64,000 nucleotides of DNA, taken from NCBI RefSeq assembly GCF_003997495.1, contig NZ_RZRU01000009.1:1-64000 (forward strand), in the 5' to 3' direction. Position 1 is the stretch's first letter. Each line of letters begins with the position of its first letter. This document shows positions 9,387 through 17,872 of the stretch, piece by piece. The stretch comes from Mesorhizobium sp. M7A.F.Ca.US.008.03.1.1 (GTDB lineage Bacteria > Pseudomonadota > Alphaproteobacteria > Rhizobiales > Rhizobiaceae). The notes under the pieces are model-generated. The model made no database searches. It was not told where the DNA came from and was given only the letters and a program-made list of their open reading frames with translations. The position numbers and the translations under genes are program-made.

Positions 9387-9782
9387 TTGGCCAAGGCGAT
9401 ACACAGTATGATCCGGGTTCTCGACGAGGCCCGATCGGTCGATTTCTACAGAAACGCCTTCGGGCTCGATGTGGCCGACAGGCTGGACTTCGAGACATTC
9501 ACGCTCCTTTACCTCAGCAATGCCGAGGCAGGGTTCGAGCTTGAACTGACCGTGAACAAGGACCGGCAGCAGCCTTATGGGCTCGGCGATGGCTACGGCC
9601 ACCTCGCGGTTTCGGTCGCCGACCTCGATAGCGAACATGACCGTCTCGGCGCGCTCGGGCTCAATCCGAAGAAGATCATCGAGTTCAACCGCGACGGGTC
9701 GCTGATCGCCCGCTTTTTCTTCATCGAGGATCCGGACGGCTATAAGATCGAGGTTCTGCAGCGCGGAGGTCGCTTCCAATAG
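9387..9782 (+). CDS. VOC family protein resembling lactoylglutathione lyase
   Basis: A TTG at 9387, eight bases or less after a CGGAG sequence, gives 131 residues starting MAKAIHSMIRVLDEARSVDF, the typical opening of GloA-like proteins; an ATG at 9408 is the alternative. The rest fits a glyoxalase I-like domain: FYRNAFGLDVADR, YLSNAEAGFELELTVNKD, GYGHLAVSVADLD and FFIEDPDGYKIEVLQRG. The H and E residues in these blocks correspond to the usual metal ligands. Detoxification of methylglyoxal-glutathione adduct is likely, but substrate differences within the VOC family are frequent. Confidence 0.8.
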   Translation: MAKAIHSMIRVLDEARSVDFYRNAFGLDVADRLDFETFTLLYLSNAEAGFELELTVNKDRQQPYGLGDGYGHLAVSVADLDSEHDRLGALGLNPKKIIEFNRDGSLIARFFFIEDPDGYKIEVLQRGGRFQ

Positions 9783-9863
9783 GAGACATAGCAACCGCGC
9801 CGGTAGGTGCGGCGCCAGCAACGGCGCTTACCAGAGCGCAGATAGCAAGCAGGGAGGAATAAA

Positions 9864-10394
9864 ATGGTCACGATCTATGACGCGAAGCCCGGGCTTTCAC
9901 GTCGCGAGCTTCTCAAACGCGGTGGCATCGGCGCGCTGCTCGTCATCTCCGGCAGTGCCGTCATCAGCCCCGAACATGCCTGGGGGCTCGAGACATCGGC
10001 ACTCAAGCCCGAAACCATGGCGACGCTGATCCAGATGGCGCGCGACATCTATCCGCACGATCAGGTCCCCGACAAATACTACGCCATTGCGGTGAAGGGC
10101 CATGACGAGCAGGCCGGCAAGGACACCGCCTACAAGGCGATGATCGAAGACGGCATCGCCGACCTCGACAAGAAGTCCGGTAACGGCGGCTACCGCGGTC
10201 TCGGCTGGGAGGACCAACGCGTCGGCGTGCTGAAGCAGATCGAGGCGACGCCGTTCTTCCAGGCCATCCGTGGCGGGCTCGTCGTCAGCCTCTACAACCA
10301 GAAGGAGGTGTGGCCGATCTTCGGTTACGAAGGCGAGTCCTATTCCAAGGGTGGCTACATCGCGCGCGGTTTCAACGACATAGAGTGGCTCTGA
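9864..10394 (+). CDS. Tat-exported gluconate 2-dehydrogenase subunit 3-like protein
   Basis: A 176-residue protein with a twin-arginine signal near residues 12-40: LSRRELLKRGGIGALLVISG. The mature part (TMATLIQMARDIYPHDQVPD through the C-terminus) matches the small subunit family called gluconate 2-dehydrogenase subunit 3, the partner of GMC-type flavoprotein dehydrogenases that are co-exported to the periplasm. The GMC gene begins 46 bases downstream behind its own GGAGG, so the two form a two-gene operon. A third, cytochrome c subunit usual in such dehydrogenases is not seen here. Confidence 0.85.
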   Translation: MVTIYDAKPGLSRRELLKRGGIGALLVISGSAVISPEHAWGLETSALKPETMATLIQMARDIYPHDQVPDKYYAIAVKGHDEQAGKDTAYKAMIEDGIADLDKKSGNGGYRGLGWEDQRVGVLKQIEATPFFQAIRGGLVVSLYNQKEVWPIFGYEGESYSKGGYIARGFNDIEWL

Positions 10395-10440
10395 GCCCCG
10401 TCGTTCCTGAACCCGCAAACAGAAATCATGGGAGGAAACC

Positions 10441-12012
10441 ATGGCAGCTTCATTTGATCTGAACAACGACGGTGTGGTCGTCATCATCGGCTCGGGCGCC
10501 GGCGGCGGCACGCTCGGCAACGAACTGGCGCAGAAGGGTGTCGACGTCGTCATCCTGGAAGCCGGCGCGCGCCACGAATATGAGGATTTCGTCAATGACG
10601 AGTGGGGTTCGTTCGCCCAGCTCGCCTGGACCGACAAGCGCACCACCTCTGGTGACTGGCGTGTGGCCAAGGATTTTCCGAACCTGCCGGCCTGGATCGT
10701 CAAGTCGGTCGGCGGTTCGACCACGCATTGGGCGGGAGCTTCGCTGCGCTTCCAGGAGCATGAGTTCAAGACGCTGTCGACCTACGGCAAACTGGAAGGC
10801 GCCAACCTGCTCGACTGGCCGATCACGCTGGTCGAGATGGAGCCTTATTACGCCAAGGCCGAAGCCAAGATGGGTGTCACCGGCACCAATGACTGGCCAA
10901 GGCTGCCGGGCAACAACAATTTCAAGGTGTTGAAGGCCGGCGCCGACAAGCTCGGCTACAAGGAATGCCACACCGGCAACATGGCGATCAACTCGGTCGA
11001 TCGCGACGACCGCATGTCCTGCCAGCAGACCGGCTTCTGCTTCCAGGGCTGCAAATGGGGCGCCAAATGGTCGACGCTCTACACCGAGATCCCCAAGGGC
11101 GAGGCGACAGGCCATCTCGAAGTCAGGCCGAATGCCATGGCGATCAAGATCAACCATGACGCTAGCGGAAAGGTGACCGGCGTCGTTTATGCCGACAAGG
11201 ACGGCAAGCTGCAGGAGCAGAAGGCGCGCATCATCGCCGTTGCGGGGAATTCGATCGAGAGCCCAAGGCTGCTGCTCAATTCGGCGTCGGGCAAATTCCC
11301 CGATGGGCTTGCCAACTCGTCGGGGCAGGTCGGCAAGAACTACATGCGCCACACCACCGGCTCGGTCTATGCCATCTTCGACAGACCGGTGCACATGTAT
11401 CGCGGCACCACCATGGCCGGCATCATCCGCGACGAGGCGCGCCATGATCCCTCACGCGGGTTCGTCGGCGGCTACGAGTTCGAGACGCTGTCACTCGGCC
11501 TGCCGTTCATGGCGGCCTTCCTCGATCCCGGCGCCTGGGGCCGCTCGTTCACCACCGCACTCGACCACTACGATCACATGGCCGGCCTGTGGATTGTCGG
11601 CGAGGACATGCCGCGCGCGGAGAACCGCATCACGCTGCATGCCGACGAGAAGGACGCGCACGGCATGCCGATCGCCGACGTGCATTTCGACGACCATCCG
11701 AACGACACCGCGATGCGCAACCACGCCTACAAGCAGGCCACGGCGCTCTATGCGGCGGTTGGTGCCACGCGCACCTTCCCGACGCCGCCCTATCCGTCGA
11801 CCCACAATCTCGGCACCAACCGGATGAGCGAAAAGGCGGCCGACGGCGTCGTCAACAAGCACGGCCAGACGCATGACATCAAGAACCTCTTCGTGTCGGA
11901 CGGCAGCCAGTTCACCACGGGTGCCGCCGAAAACCCGACCCTGACGATCGTATCGCTGGCGATCCGCCAGGCCGACTACATTGCCGCCCAGATGTCGGCA
12001 AAGACGATCTAG
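10441..12012 (+). CDS. GMC family oxidoreductase (periplasmic sugar/alcohol dehydrogenase large subunit)
   Basis: A 523-residue FAD enzyme. The dinucleotide-binding motif is VVIIGSGAGGGTLGNELA near residues 13-30, followed by VVILEAGARHEYEDF. SVGGSTTHWAGASLRF is the GMC-type flavin loop. The C-terminal GMC_oxred_C block contains YPSTHNLGTNRMSEKA and LFVSDGSQFTTGAAENPTLT, with the histidine/asparagine pair of the active site. There is no own signal peptide; export by hitch-hiking on the Tat signal of the upstream subunit is the usual model. The natural substrate (gluconate, glucoside or another polyol) cannot be told. A strong terminator follows at 12036. Confidence 0.88.
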   Translation: MAASFDLNNDGVVVIIGSGAGGGTLGNELAQKGVDVVILEAGARHEYEDFVNDEWGSFAQLAWTDKRTTSGDWRVAKDFPNLPAWIVKSVGGSTTHWAGASLRFQEHEFKTLSTYGKLEGANLLDWPITLVEMEPYYAKAEAKMGVTGTNDWPRLPGNNNFKVLKAGADKLGYKECHTGNMAINSVDRDDRMSCQQTGFCFQGCKWGAKWSTLYTEIPKGEATGHLEVRPNAMAIKINHDASGKVTGVVYADKDGKLQEQKARIIAVAGNSIESPRLLLNSASGKFPDGLANSSGQVGKNYMRHTTGSVYAIFDRPVHMYRGTTMAGIIRDEARHDPSRGFVGGYEFETLSLGLPFMAAFLDPGAWGRSFTTALDHYDHMAGLWIVGEDMPRAENRITLHADEKDAHGMPIADVHFDDHPNDTAMRNHAYKQATALYAAVGATRTFPTPPYPSTHNLGTNRMSEKAADGVVNKHGQTHDIKNLFVSDGSQFTTGAAENPTLTIVSLAIRQADYIAAQMSAKTI

Positions 12013-12035
12013 TCACATCCTCCCGACAGACTGCT

Positions 12036-12068
12036 GGCGCGGAACCCGAAAGGTTCCGCGCCTTTTTC
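12036..12068 (+). terminator. Rho-independent terminator after the GMC operon
   Basis: Arms GGCGCGGAACC (12036-12046) and GGTTCCGCGCC (12052-12062) form an uninterrupted 11-bp stem with loop CGAAA, followed by TTTTT. It starts 24 bases after the GMC stop codon and separates it from the convergent gene at 12077-12490. Confidence 0.93.
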
Positions 12069-12076
12069 TTGCCGCC

Positions 12077-12490
12077 TCATTGCTTGGTGCAGGTCGAGGC
12101 GGTGAAGGCACCGTCGGGTTGCTTCATGATGATGTCGAAGGAGGGCACGCTCTGGCCGTCCAGCGTTGCCTGGGTCAGCGACAGCGAATTGCCGCCGGCA
12201 GTGTAGCCGCCCAATGGCCCCAGCCAGGAGATCACGCCGTTTGCATCCATTTGATAATTGTACCCCTGCTGCGCGGTGCCGAAGGTGCCAAGGCCGGTGT
12301 AAACTGGGCCGCTGTAGACGTTTCCCTTGATGGTGATGTCGCCGAGGCTGAGGAACATGCCGAGAAGGTAGACCTCGCAGTGATAGGTGCCGTCGGGCAT
12401 CTTGCCGTCGCTGAAGCCGGCTCGTGCGGAGCCAGTCGCTGCCGCCAGAAGCAATATGCCGACAAAAATGCGTGAAATGCAGGAAGCCAT
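12077..12490 (-). CDS. Secreted hypothetical protein
   Basis: A 137-residue protein with a clear N-terminal signal peptide (MASCISRIFVGILLLAAATG, probable cleavage after SARA). The mature domain of about 110 residues is rich in glycine, tyrosine and beta-forming residues (DGTYHCEVYLLG, GDITIKGNVYSGPVY, FDIIMKQPDGAFTASTC). It has two cysteines that could form a disulphide. I do not recognise the family. It is probably periplasmic. Confidence 0.7.
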   Translation of the reverse strand: MASCISRIFVGILLLAAATGSARAGFSDGKMPDGTYHCEVYLLGMFLSLGDITIKGNVYSGPVYTGLGTFGTAQQGYNYQMDANGVISWLGPLGGYTAGGNSLSLTQATLDGQSVPSFDIIMKQPDGAFTASTCTKQ

Positions 12491-12802
12491 GACGTCGCTC
12501 GCTTGAAGAGCGAGCTTGCCCTATTTTTGTACCGCGCCGCAACATCGGTCGTCGGTGATCCGCCTGAGAAGACCAAAATCTAGGCACTTGGCAAAATTGG
12601 GCGAAAAATAGGCAATTGCCCCGCGCGCTGCGCAAATTTCTCTCAGTCGATTTTAACCGGCTCTCTTTGTTTTGGTAAGCCTAATATTTCAAGCCGCTGA
12701 TAATGCTTGATTTACTGGTCTCCCTTTGGCGTCCCCAAGCGGTTGGCATGGGGGTTGCATTGTACTGTTGCGTTGCAATCAACTAGCTTGGGAGTCTGTA
12801 AT
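12491..12802. other. Regulatory intergenic region upstream of urtA
   Basis: About 310 bases between the divergent secreted-protein gene and urtA. It is AT-richer than its surroundings and holds the sigma-54 promoter listed separately. I looked for paired NtrC half-sites (TGCAC-type dyads) and could not find a convincing one. No small gene is evident. Confidence 0.5.
12743..12759 (+). promoter_or_regulatory. Sigma-54 (-24/-12) promoter of urtABCDE
   Basis: TTGGCATGGGGGTTGCA matches the RpoN consensus TTGGCACG-N4-TTGCA except at one position. The GG and GC dinucleotides (12745-46 and 12757-58) are exactly 12 bases apart, as required. The predicted start of transcription lies near 12770, leaving a leader of about 33 bases to the urtA ATG. 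Regulation by NtrC under nitrogen limitation is inferred from the cargo and the promoter class. Confidence 0.88.
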
Positions 12803-14113
12803 ATGAGGGGTAATTTCTCGACCATAACAAAAATGTTTTCGGCGAGCGTGGTTGCCGCCGGCCTGTTGATGTCCGCTCCCGCCAAGGCTGCCGACGACAC
12901 GATCAAGGTCGGCATTCTCCATTCGCTGTCGGGGACCATGGCGATTTCGGAGACGACGCTGAAGGACGCCATGCTGATGCTCATCGACGAGCAGAACGCC
13001 AAGGGCGGCTTGCTCGGCAAGAAACTCGAGGCGGTCGTCGTCGATCCGGCGTCCAACTGGCCGCTGTTCGCCGAAAAGGCGCGCGAGCTGATCTCCAAGG
13101 ACAAGGTCGCGGCGGTGTTCGGCTGCTGGACCTCGGTGTCGCGCAAGTCGGTGCTGCCGGTGTTCTCCGAACTCGACAACATCCTGTTCTATCCGGTCCA
13201 GTACGAGGGCGAGGAGAGCGAGCGCAACGTGTTCTACACGGGTGCGGCGCCGAACCAGCAGGCAATCCCGGCGGTCGACTATCTGATGAGCGAGGATGGC
13301 GGTTCGGTGAAGCGCTGGGTGCTGGAAGGCACCGATTACGTCTATCCGCGCACCACCAACAAGATCCTCGAGGCCTATCTGAAGGCCAAGGGCGTGGCTG
13401 CGGAAGACATCATGGTCAACTACACGCCGTTCGGCTTCTCCGACTGGCAGACCGAGGTTTCGGCGATCAAGAAGTTCGGTTCGGCCGGCAAAAAGACCGC
13501 CGTCGTCTCGACCGTCAACGGCGACGCCAACGTGCCGTTCTACAAGGAACTCGGCAACCAGGGTATCAAGGCCGAGGACATCCCGGTCATGGCCTTCTCG
13601 GTCGGCGAGGAAGAGCTTGCCGGTCTCGACACCGCGCCGCTGGTCGGCCATCTCGCCGCCTGGAACTACTTTGAGAGCATCGACACACCCGAAAACAAGA
13701 AGTTCATCGCCGACTGGCACAAGTTCATCAAGAACGACAAGCGCACCACCAACGACCCGATGGAGGCCCACTATATCGGCTTCAACATGTGGGTGAAGGC
13801 GGTCGAGAAGGCCGGCACCACCGATCCGGACAAGGTGATCGACGCCATGATCGGTGTCTCGGTGCCGAACCTGACCGGCGGCTATTCGACGATGATGCCG
13901 AACCACCACATCACCAAGCCGGTGCTGATCGGTGAAATCCAGGCCGACGGCCAGTTCGAAACCGTGTCGCGCACGCCGGGCCTGGTGATGGGCGACGAAT
14001 GGTCCGACTATCTGCCGGACTCCAAGGACCTGATCTCCGATTGGCGCGCCCCTCTGTCCTGCGGCAACTTCAACGTTGCCACCGGCAAGTGCGGCGGCAA
14101 GGGCACGAATTGA
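12803..14113 (+). CDS. urtA: Urea ABC transporter substrate-binding protein UrtA
   Basis: A 436-residue periplasmic binding protein delivering urea to UrtBC. The ATG at 12803 follows GGGAG and gives a proper signal peptide (ASVVAAGLLMSAPAKAADD). The mature start TIKVGILHSLSGTMAISE and the segments DPASNWPLFAEKARELI and FGCWTSVSRKSVLPVFSE are characteristic of UrtA rather than branched-chain amino-acid binding proteins, as is YPVQYEGEESERNVFYTGA. It is the first gene of urtABCDE and lies behind a sigma-54 promoter. A strong hairpin follows before urtB, which could raise the urtA mRNA level relative to the membrane genes. Confidence 0.96.
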   Translation: MRGNFSTITKMFSASVVAAGLLMSAPAKAADDTIKVGILHSLSGTMAISETTLKDAMLMLIDEQNAKGGLLGKKLEAVVVDPASNWPLFAEKARELISKDKVAAVFGCWTSVSRKSVLPVFSELDNILFYPVQYEGEESERNVFYTGAAPNQQAIPAVDYLMSEDGGSVKRWVLEGTDYVYPRTTNKILEAYLKAKGVAAEDIMVNYTPFGFSDWQTEVSAIKKFGSAGKKTAVVSTVNGDANVPFYKELGNQGIKAEDIPVMAFSVGEEELAGLDTAPLVGHLAAWNYFESIDTPENKKFIADWHKFIKNDKRTTNDPMEAHYIGFNMWVKAVEKAGTTDPDKVIDAMIGVSVPNLTGGYSTMMPNHHITKPVLIGEIQADGQFETVSRTPGLVMGDEWSDYLPDSKDLISDWRAPLSCGNFNVATGKCGGKGTN

Positions 14114-14145
14114 TCCCTCCCAGGGCTGACCTAGTCAGACCGCGC

Positions 14146-14178
14146 GCGTCCGGACGGCTACTACCGCCGTCCGGACGC
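14146..14178 (+). other. Perfect hairpin between urtA and urtB
   Basis: GCGTCCGGACGGC (14146-14158) and GCCGTCCGGACGC (14166-14178) form a 13-bp stem with a seven-base loop. No T-run follows, so it is unlikely to be a simple terminator. Position and form suggest a processing or 3'-end-protecting structure for the urtA message. Confidence 0.65.
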
Positions 14179-14211
14179 CCACTTCAACCTTCAAGGGGCT
14201 AACGGAAGCCG

Positions 14212-15825
14212 ATGACCTTTATCCGCGCGGGCCTGACGCTGTTGTTCCTGCTGGCGACGCTGTCGTCTTCGGGCGCTGGCGAAGCCGATCTGCGCGGCAT
14301 CATCGCCAAATTCGCCACGGCCAAGGGCTTTTCCGAGATCGGAGCCGTCGTCCACGAACTGGCTGCTGCCGGCGATCCGGCGGTGGAGCGGCCGCTTGCG
14401 GCATTGGCCGACGGCAATCTCTATCTCCGCAAGGCCGATTCCCTGGTGTTTGTCGGTAAGGAAGCGGGCGAAAGCGTCCAGCTTTCCGACCCGTTGAGCG
14501 GCGAGGCCTCGGGCGAGGCAGCCAAGGACGACATCACCAAGATCAAGGTCAACAACACGCTGCGTCGCGTCATCCGCGATGCGTTGGGCACGCTGACGCT
14601 TGGCGCCAAGGATCCGGCCGTGCGCATTGCCGCCGCCGACACCATGTTCAAGACACCCGACGCCGCAAACATCGGACCGCTCGATGCGGCAATCGCCAGC
14701 GAGACCGTGTCGAGCGTCAAGGCTCTTCTAGAACAGGCCCGTGCCGCCTCTGTGCTGGTCTCCGATCGGCCGGATGGCGACAAGCTGGCTGCTATCGCAT
14801 TGATCGGCGCGCGTGGCGACCGCGATGCGGTTTCCCTGCTCACCTCGGTCGAGGCGAATTCCACCGACGCGGTCAGGCAAGCGGCGACAGCCGCGATCGC
14901 CAACATCAATTCGACATTGGCCTTCTGGGATGCCGGGCAGAACATCTGGTACGGCATTTCGCTGGGCTCGGTGCTGCTGCTGGCAGCAATCGGCCTCGCC
15001 ATCACCTTCGGCGTCATGGGCGTCATCAACATGGCGCATGGCGAGATGGTCATGCTCGGCGCCTACACGACCTTCGTCGTCCAGCAGGTGATCCGCACCT
15101 CCTTTCCCGGCCTGTTCGACTGGTCGCTGGTCATCGCGCTGCCGCTCGCTTTCCTCGTCTCGGCCTTGGTCGGCCTGATCATCGAGCGCGGCGTCATCCG
15201 TTTCCTCTATGGCCGGCCGCTTGAAACGCTGCTGGCGACATGGGGCGTCTCGCTGATCCTGCAACAGGCCGTGCGCTCAATCTTCGGGCCGACCAACCAG
15301 GAGGTCGGCAACCCATCCTGGATGTCGGGCTCGTTCAATGTCGGACAGTTGGCGATCACCTGGAACCGCCTGTGGATCCTGGTTTTCGCGCTCGCTGTCT
15401 TCGCCATCCTGCTCTACGTGATGAAGCGCACGCCCTGGGGCCTGCAGATGCGCGCCGTCACCGCCAACCGGCGCATGGCCGCCTCGATGGGCATCAGGAC
15501 GCCATGGGTAGACGCGCTGACTTTCGCGCTCGGCTCCGGCATTGCCGGGATAGCCGGTGTCGCGCTCAGCCAGATCGACAACGTCTCTCCCAATCTCGGT
15601 CGCGGCTACATCATCGACAGCTTCATGGTCGTCGTCTTCGGCGGCGTAGGCAATCTGTGGGGCACGCTGGTCGGCGCCTTCTCGCTCGGCATCGTCAACA
15701 AGTTCCTCGAGCCCTATGCGGGCGCGGTGCTGGGCAAGATCGTCGTGCTGGTGCTGATCATCCTGTTCATCCAGAAGCGCCCGCGCGGCCTGTTCGCGCT
15801 CAAGGGCAGGGCGGTGGAAGCATGA
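14212..15825 (+). CDS. urtB: Urea ABC transporter permease UrtB
   Basis: A 537-residue inner-membrane permease of the LivH type. It has the long N-terminal extension typical of UrtB: a signal-like segment, then about 210 residues of repeated helices with HEAT-like character (DPAVERPLAALADGNLYLRK, DPAVRIAAADTMFKT). The membrane domain starts near residue 245 (IWYGISLGSVLLLAAIGLAI) with the LivH-type GVMGVINMAHGEMVMLGAY motif. It ends with GVGNLWGTLVGAFSLGIVNK. It overlaps urtC by four bases (ATGA), so the two permeases are co-translated. Confidence 0.95.
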   Translation: MTFIRAGLTLLFLLATLSSSGAGEADLRGIIAKFATAKGFSEIGAVVHELAAAGDPAVERPLAALADGNLYLRKADSLVFVGKEAGESVQLSDPLSGEASGEAAKDDITKIKVNNTLRRVIRDALGTLTLGAKDPAVRIAAADTMFKTPDAANIGPLDAAIASETVSSVKALLEQARAASVLVSDRPDGDKLAAIALIGARGDRDAVSLLTSVEANSTDAVRQAATAAIANINSTLAFWDAGQNIWYGISLGSVLLLAAIGLAITFGVMGVINMAHGEMVMLGAYTTFVVQQVIRTSFPGLFDWSLVIALPLAFLVSALVGLIIERGVIRFLYGRPLETLLATWGVSLILQQAVRSIFGPTNQEVGNPSWMSGSFNVGQLAITWNRLWILVFALAVFAILLYVMKRTPWGLQMRAVTANRRMAASMGIRTPWVDALTFALGSGIAGIAGVALSQIDNVSPNLGRGYIIDSFMVVVFGGVGNLWGTLVGAFSLGIVNKFLEPYAGAVLGKIVVLVLIILFIQKRPRGLFALKGRAVEA

Positions 15826-17048
15826 TCACGGGACGCTTCTTTGCCGCCGGCGCGGACCGCCGCATCGCCATCACGATCTTCATCCTGCTGGCGGTGGCCG
15901 TCATCGTGCCGTTGCTCAACCTTGCGGTGTCTCCCACCAGCGCCTTCTACATCCCATCCTACATTGTCGCGCTGACCGGCAAATATCTCTGCTATGCGCT
16001 GCTCGCCTTGGCGCTCGATCTTGTCTGGGGCTATTGCGGCATCCTTTCGCTCGGCCACGGCGCCTTCTTCGCGCTCGGCGGCTATGCGATGGGCATGTAT
16101 CTGATGCGCCAGATCGGTTCGCGCGGCGTCTATGGCAACCCCGTCTTGCCCGACTTCATGGTGTTTCTGAACTACAAGGAACTGCCATGGTTCTGGTATG
16201 GCTTCGACCATTTCTGGTTCGCCGGGCTCATGGTGCTGGCGGTGCCTGGCCTGCTCGCTTTCGTCTTCGGCTGGTTCGCCTTCCGCAGCCGCGTCACGGG
16301 CGTCTATCTCTCGATCATCACCCAGGCGATGACTTATGCGCTGCTGCTTGCCTTTTTCCGCAACGACATGGGGTTCGGCGGCAACAACGGCCTGACCGAT
16401 TTCAAGGATATTCTCGGCTTCAACGTGCAGGCCGACGCGACGCGTTCGGCACTGTTTGCCGCCAGCGCCGTGATGCTCGCGCTCGCCGTCTTCGTCACCT
16501 GGGCGATCGTCGGCTCCAAATACGGCAAGCTCTTGATGGCGGTACGCGATGCCGAGAGCCGCACGCGCTTCCTTGGCTGGCGGGCGGAGAACGTAAAACT
16601 GTTCGCCTTCACCGTCTCGGCGGTCATGGCCGGCATTGCCGGCGCGCTCTACGTACCGCAGGTCGGCATCATCAATCCGGGTGAATTCGAGCCAGCCAAT
16701 TCGATTGAAGTCGTCGTCTGGGCAGCTGTCGGCGGGCGCGGCACCATTGTCGGGCCGATCATCGGTGCGTTGCTGGTCAATGCCGGCAAATCCTGGTTCA
16801 CCGGCGTGATGCCGGAATTCTGGCTGTTTGCATTGGGTGGGCTGTTCGTCGCCGTCACGCTTTTGCTGCCCAAGGGCATCATCGGCATGTGGGACAGCTG
16901 GCGCGGCAGGGCGTTGCGGGCAGCTTCCGTTGCCGAGGAAGCCGGCAGCGACCCCGACGTCCCGCCGCCGGCGAAAATCGTCCGCAGCGAGGCGAGAAAA
17001 CCCGGCGATTGGTCCGCCAGCAACCCCGAACCGCAGCCGGCGGAGTGA
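15822..17048 (+). CDS. urtC: Urea ABC transporter permease UrtC
   Basis: A 408-residue LivM-type permease that pairs with UrtB. The start at 15822 overlaps the urtB stop. Conserved blocks are LDLVWGYCGILSLGHGAFFA, GVYLSIITQAMTYALLLAFF, GNNGLTDFKDILG and YGKLLMAVRDAESRTRFLGW. The latter is the cytoplasmic loop that docks on the ATPases. The C-terminus (about 45 residues after IGMWDSWRGRA) is a polar, proline-rich tail of unknown use. urtD follows after six bases. Confidence 0.95.
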   Translation: MITGRFFAAGADRRIAITIFILLAVAVIVPLLNLAVSPTSAFYIPSYIVALTGKYLCYALLALALDLVWGYCGILSLGHGAFFALGGYAMGMYLMRQIGSRGVYGNPVLPDFMVFLNYKELPWFWYGFDHFWFAGLMVLAVPGLLAFVFGWFAFRSRVTGVYLSIITQAMTYALLLAFFRNDMGFGGNNGLTDFKDILGFNVQADATRSALFAASAVMLALAVFVTWAIVGSKYGKLLMAVRDAESRTRFLGWRAENVKLFAFTVSAVMAGIAGALYVPQVGIINPGEFEPANSIEVVVWAAVGGRGTIVGPIIGALLVNAGKSWFTGVMPEFWLFALGGLFVAVTLLLPKGIIGMWDSWRGRALRAASVAEEAGSDPDVPPPAKIVRSEARKPGDWSASNPEPQPAE

Positions 17049-17054
17049 GCGACG

Positions 17055-17801
17055 ATGTCGAAGTCGAACACGATCCTTTATCTCGACGGCGTCTCGGTCT
17101 CCTTCGACGGCTTTCGCGCCATCAACAATCTGTCGCTGGTGCTCGACAAGGGCGAGATGCGCGCCATCATCGGCCCCAATGGCGCCGGCAAGACGACGAT
17201 GATGGACATCGTTACCGGCAAGACGCGGCCCGACGAGGGCGAGGTGTTCTTCGACGGCCAGGTCGATCTCACCAAGCACGATGAGGCCGAGATCGCCATG
17301 ATGGGCATCGGCCGCAAGTTCCAGAAGCCGACCGTGTTCGAAAGCCACACGATCGAGGAAAACCTGATGCTGGCGCTGAAGGGACCGCGCTCGATCTTCC
17401 CGGCGCTGTTCCATCGCCGCTCGGCCGCCGAGACGCGGCAGATCGACGACATCCTCGGCATCATCCGGCTTGGCGACAAGCGCAACGAATTGGCAACCAA
17501 TCTCAGCCACGGACAAAAGCAGTGGCTCGAGATCGGCATGCTGCTGGCGCAGGATCCGAAGCTGCTTCTGGTCGACGAGCCGGTCGCCGGCATGACCGAT
17601 GCCGAGACCGAGGAAACCGCGCGGCTGCTCAAGGATATCGCGCGCGACCATTCGGTCATCGTCGTCGAGCACGACATGCATTTCGTGCGCGAGCTAGGCG
17701 TCAAGGTCACCTGCCTGCATGAGGGCTCGGTGCTTAGCGAAGGCACACTCGATTTCGTGTCGGCCGACGAGCGCGTCGTCGAAGTCTATCTGGGGAGATG
17801 A
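17055..17801 (+). CDS. urtD: Urea ABC transporter ATP-binding protein UrtD
   Basis: A 248-residue LivG-type ATPase. Walker A is GPNGAGKTTMMDIVTGKT, the signature NLSHGQKQWLEIGMLLAQDP, Walker B LLLVDEPVAGM with D-loop TDAETEET, and the switch histidine is in VIVVEHDMHFVRELG. LSHGQKQWLEI is the usual UrtD variant of the LSGGQ motif. It acts with UrtE on the cytoplasmic face of UrtBC. Confidence 0.95.
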   Translation: MSKSNTILYLDGVSVSFDGFRAINNLSLVLDKGEMRAIIGPNGAGKTTMMDIVTGKTRPDEGEVFFDGQVDLTKHDEAEIAMMGIGRKFQKPTVFESHTIEENLMLALKGPRSIFPALFHRRSAAETRQIDDILGIIRLGDKRNELATNLSHGQKQWLEIGMLLAQDPKLLLVDEPVAGMTDAETEETARLLKDIARDHSVIVVEHDMHFVRELGVKVTCLHEGSVLSEGTLDFVSADERVVEVYLGR

Positions 17802-17872
17802 GCATGGTCTGGCGGGTTCAATTCCATCGCTTCGATCTGTCGTTTCTCCGGTTCTGGAAAAGGCGCTGAGAG

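Noticed and set aside
17804..17869. 21-codon frame between urtD and urtE
   Set aside because: No ribosome-binding site of its own and no resemblance to a known leader or transporter peptide; the gap is only 71 bases.
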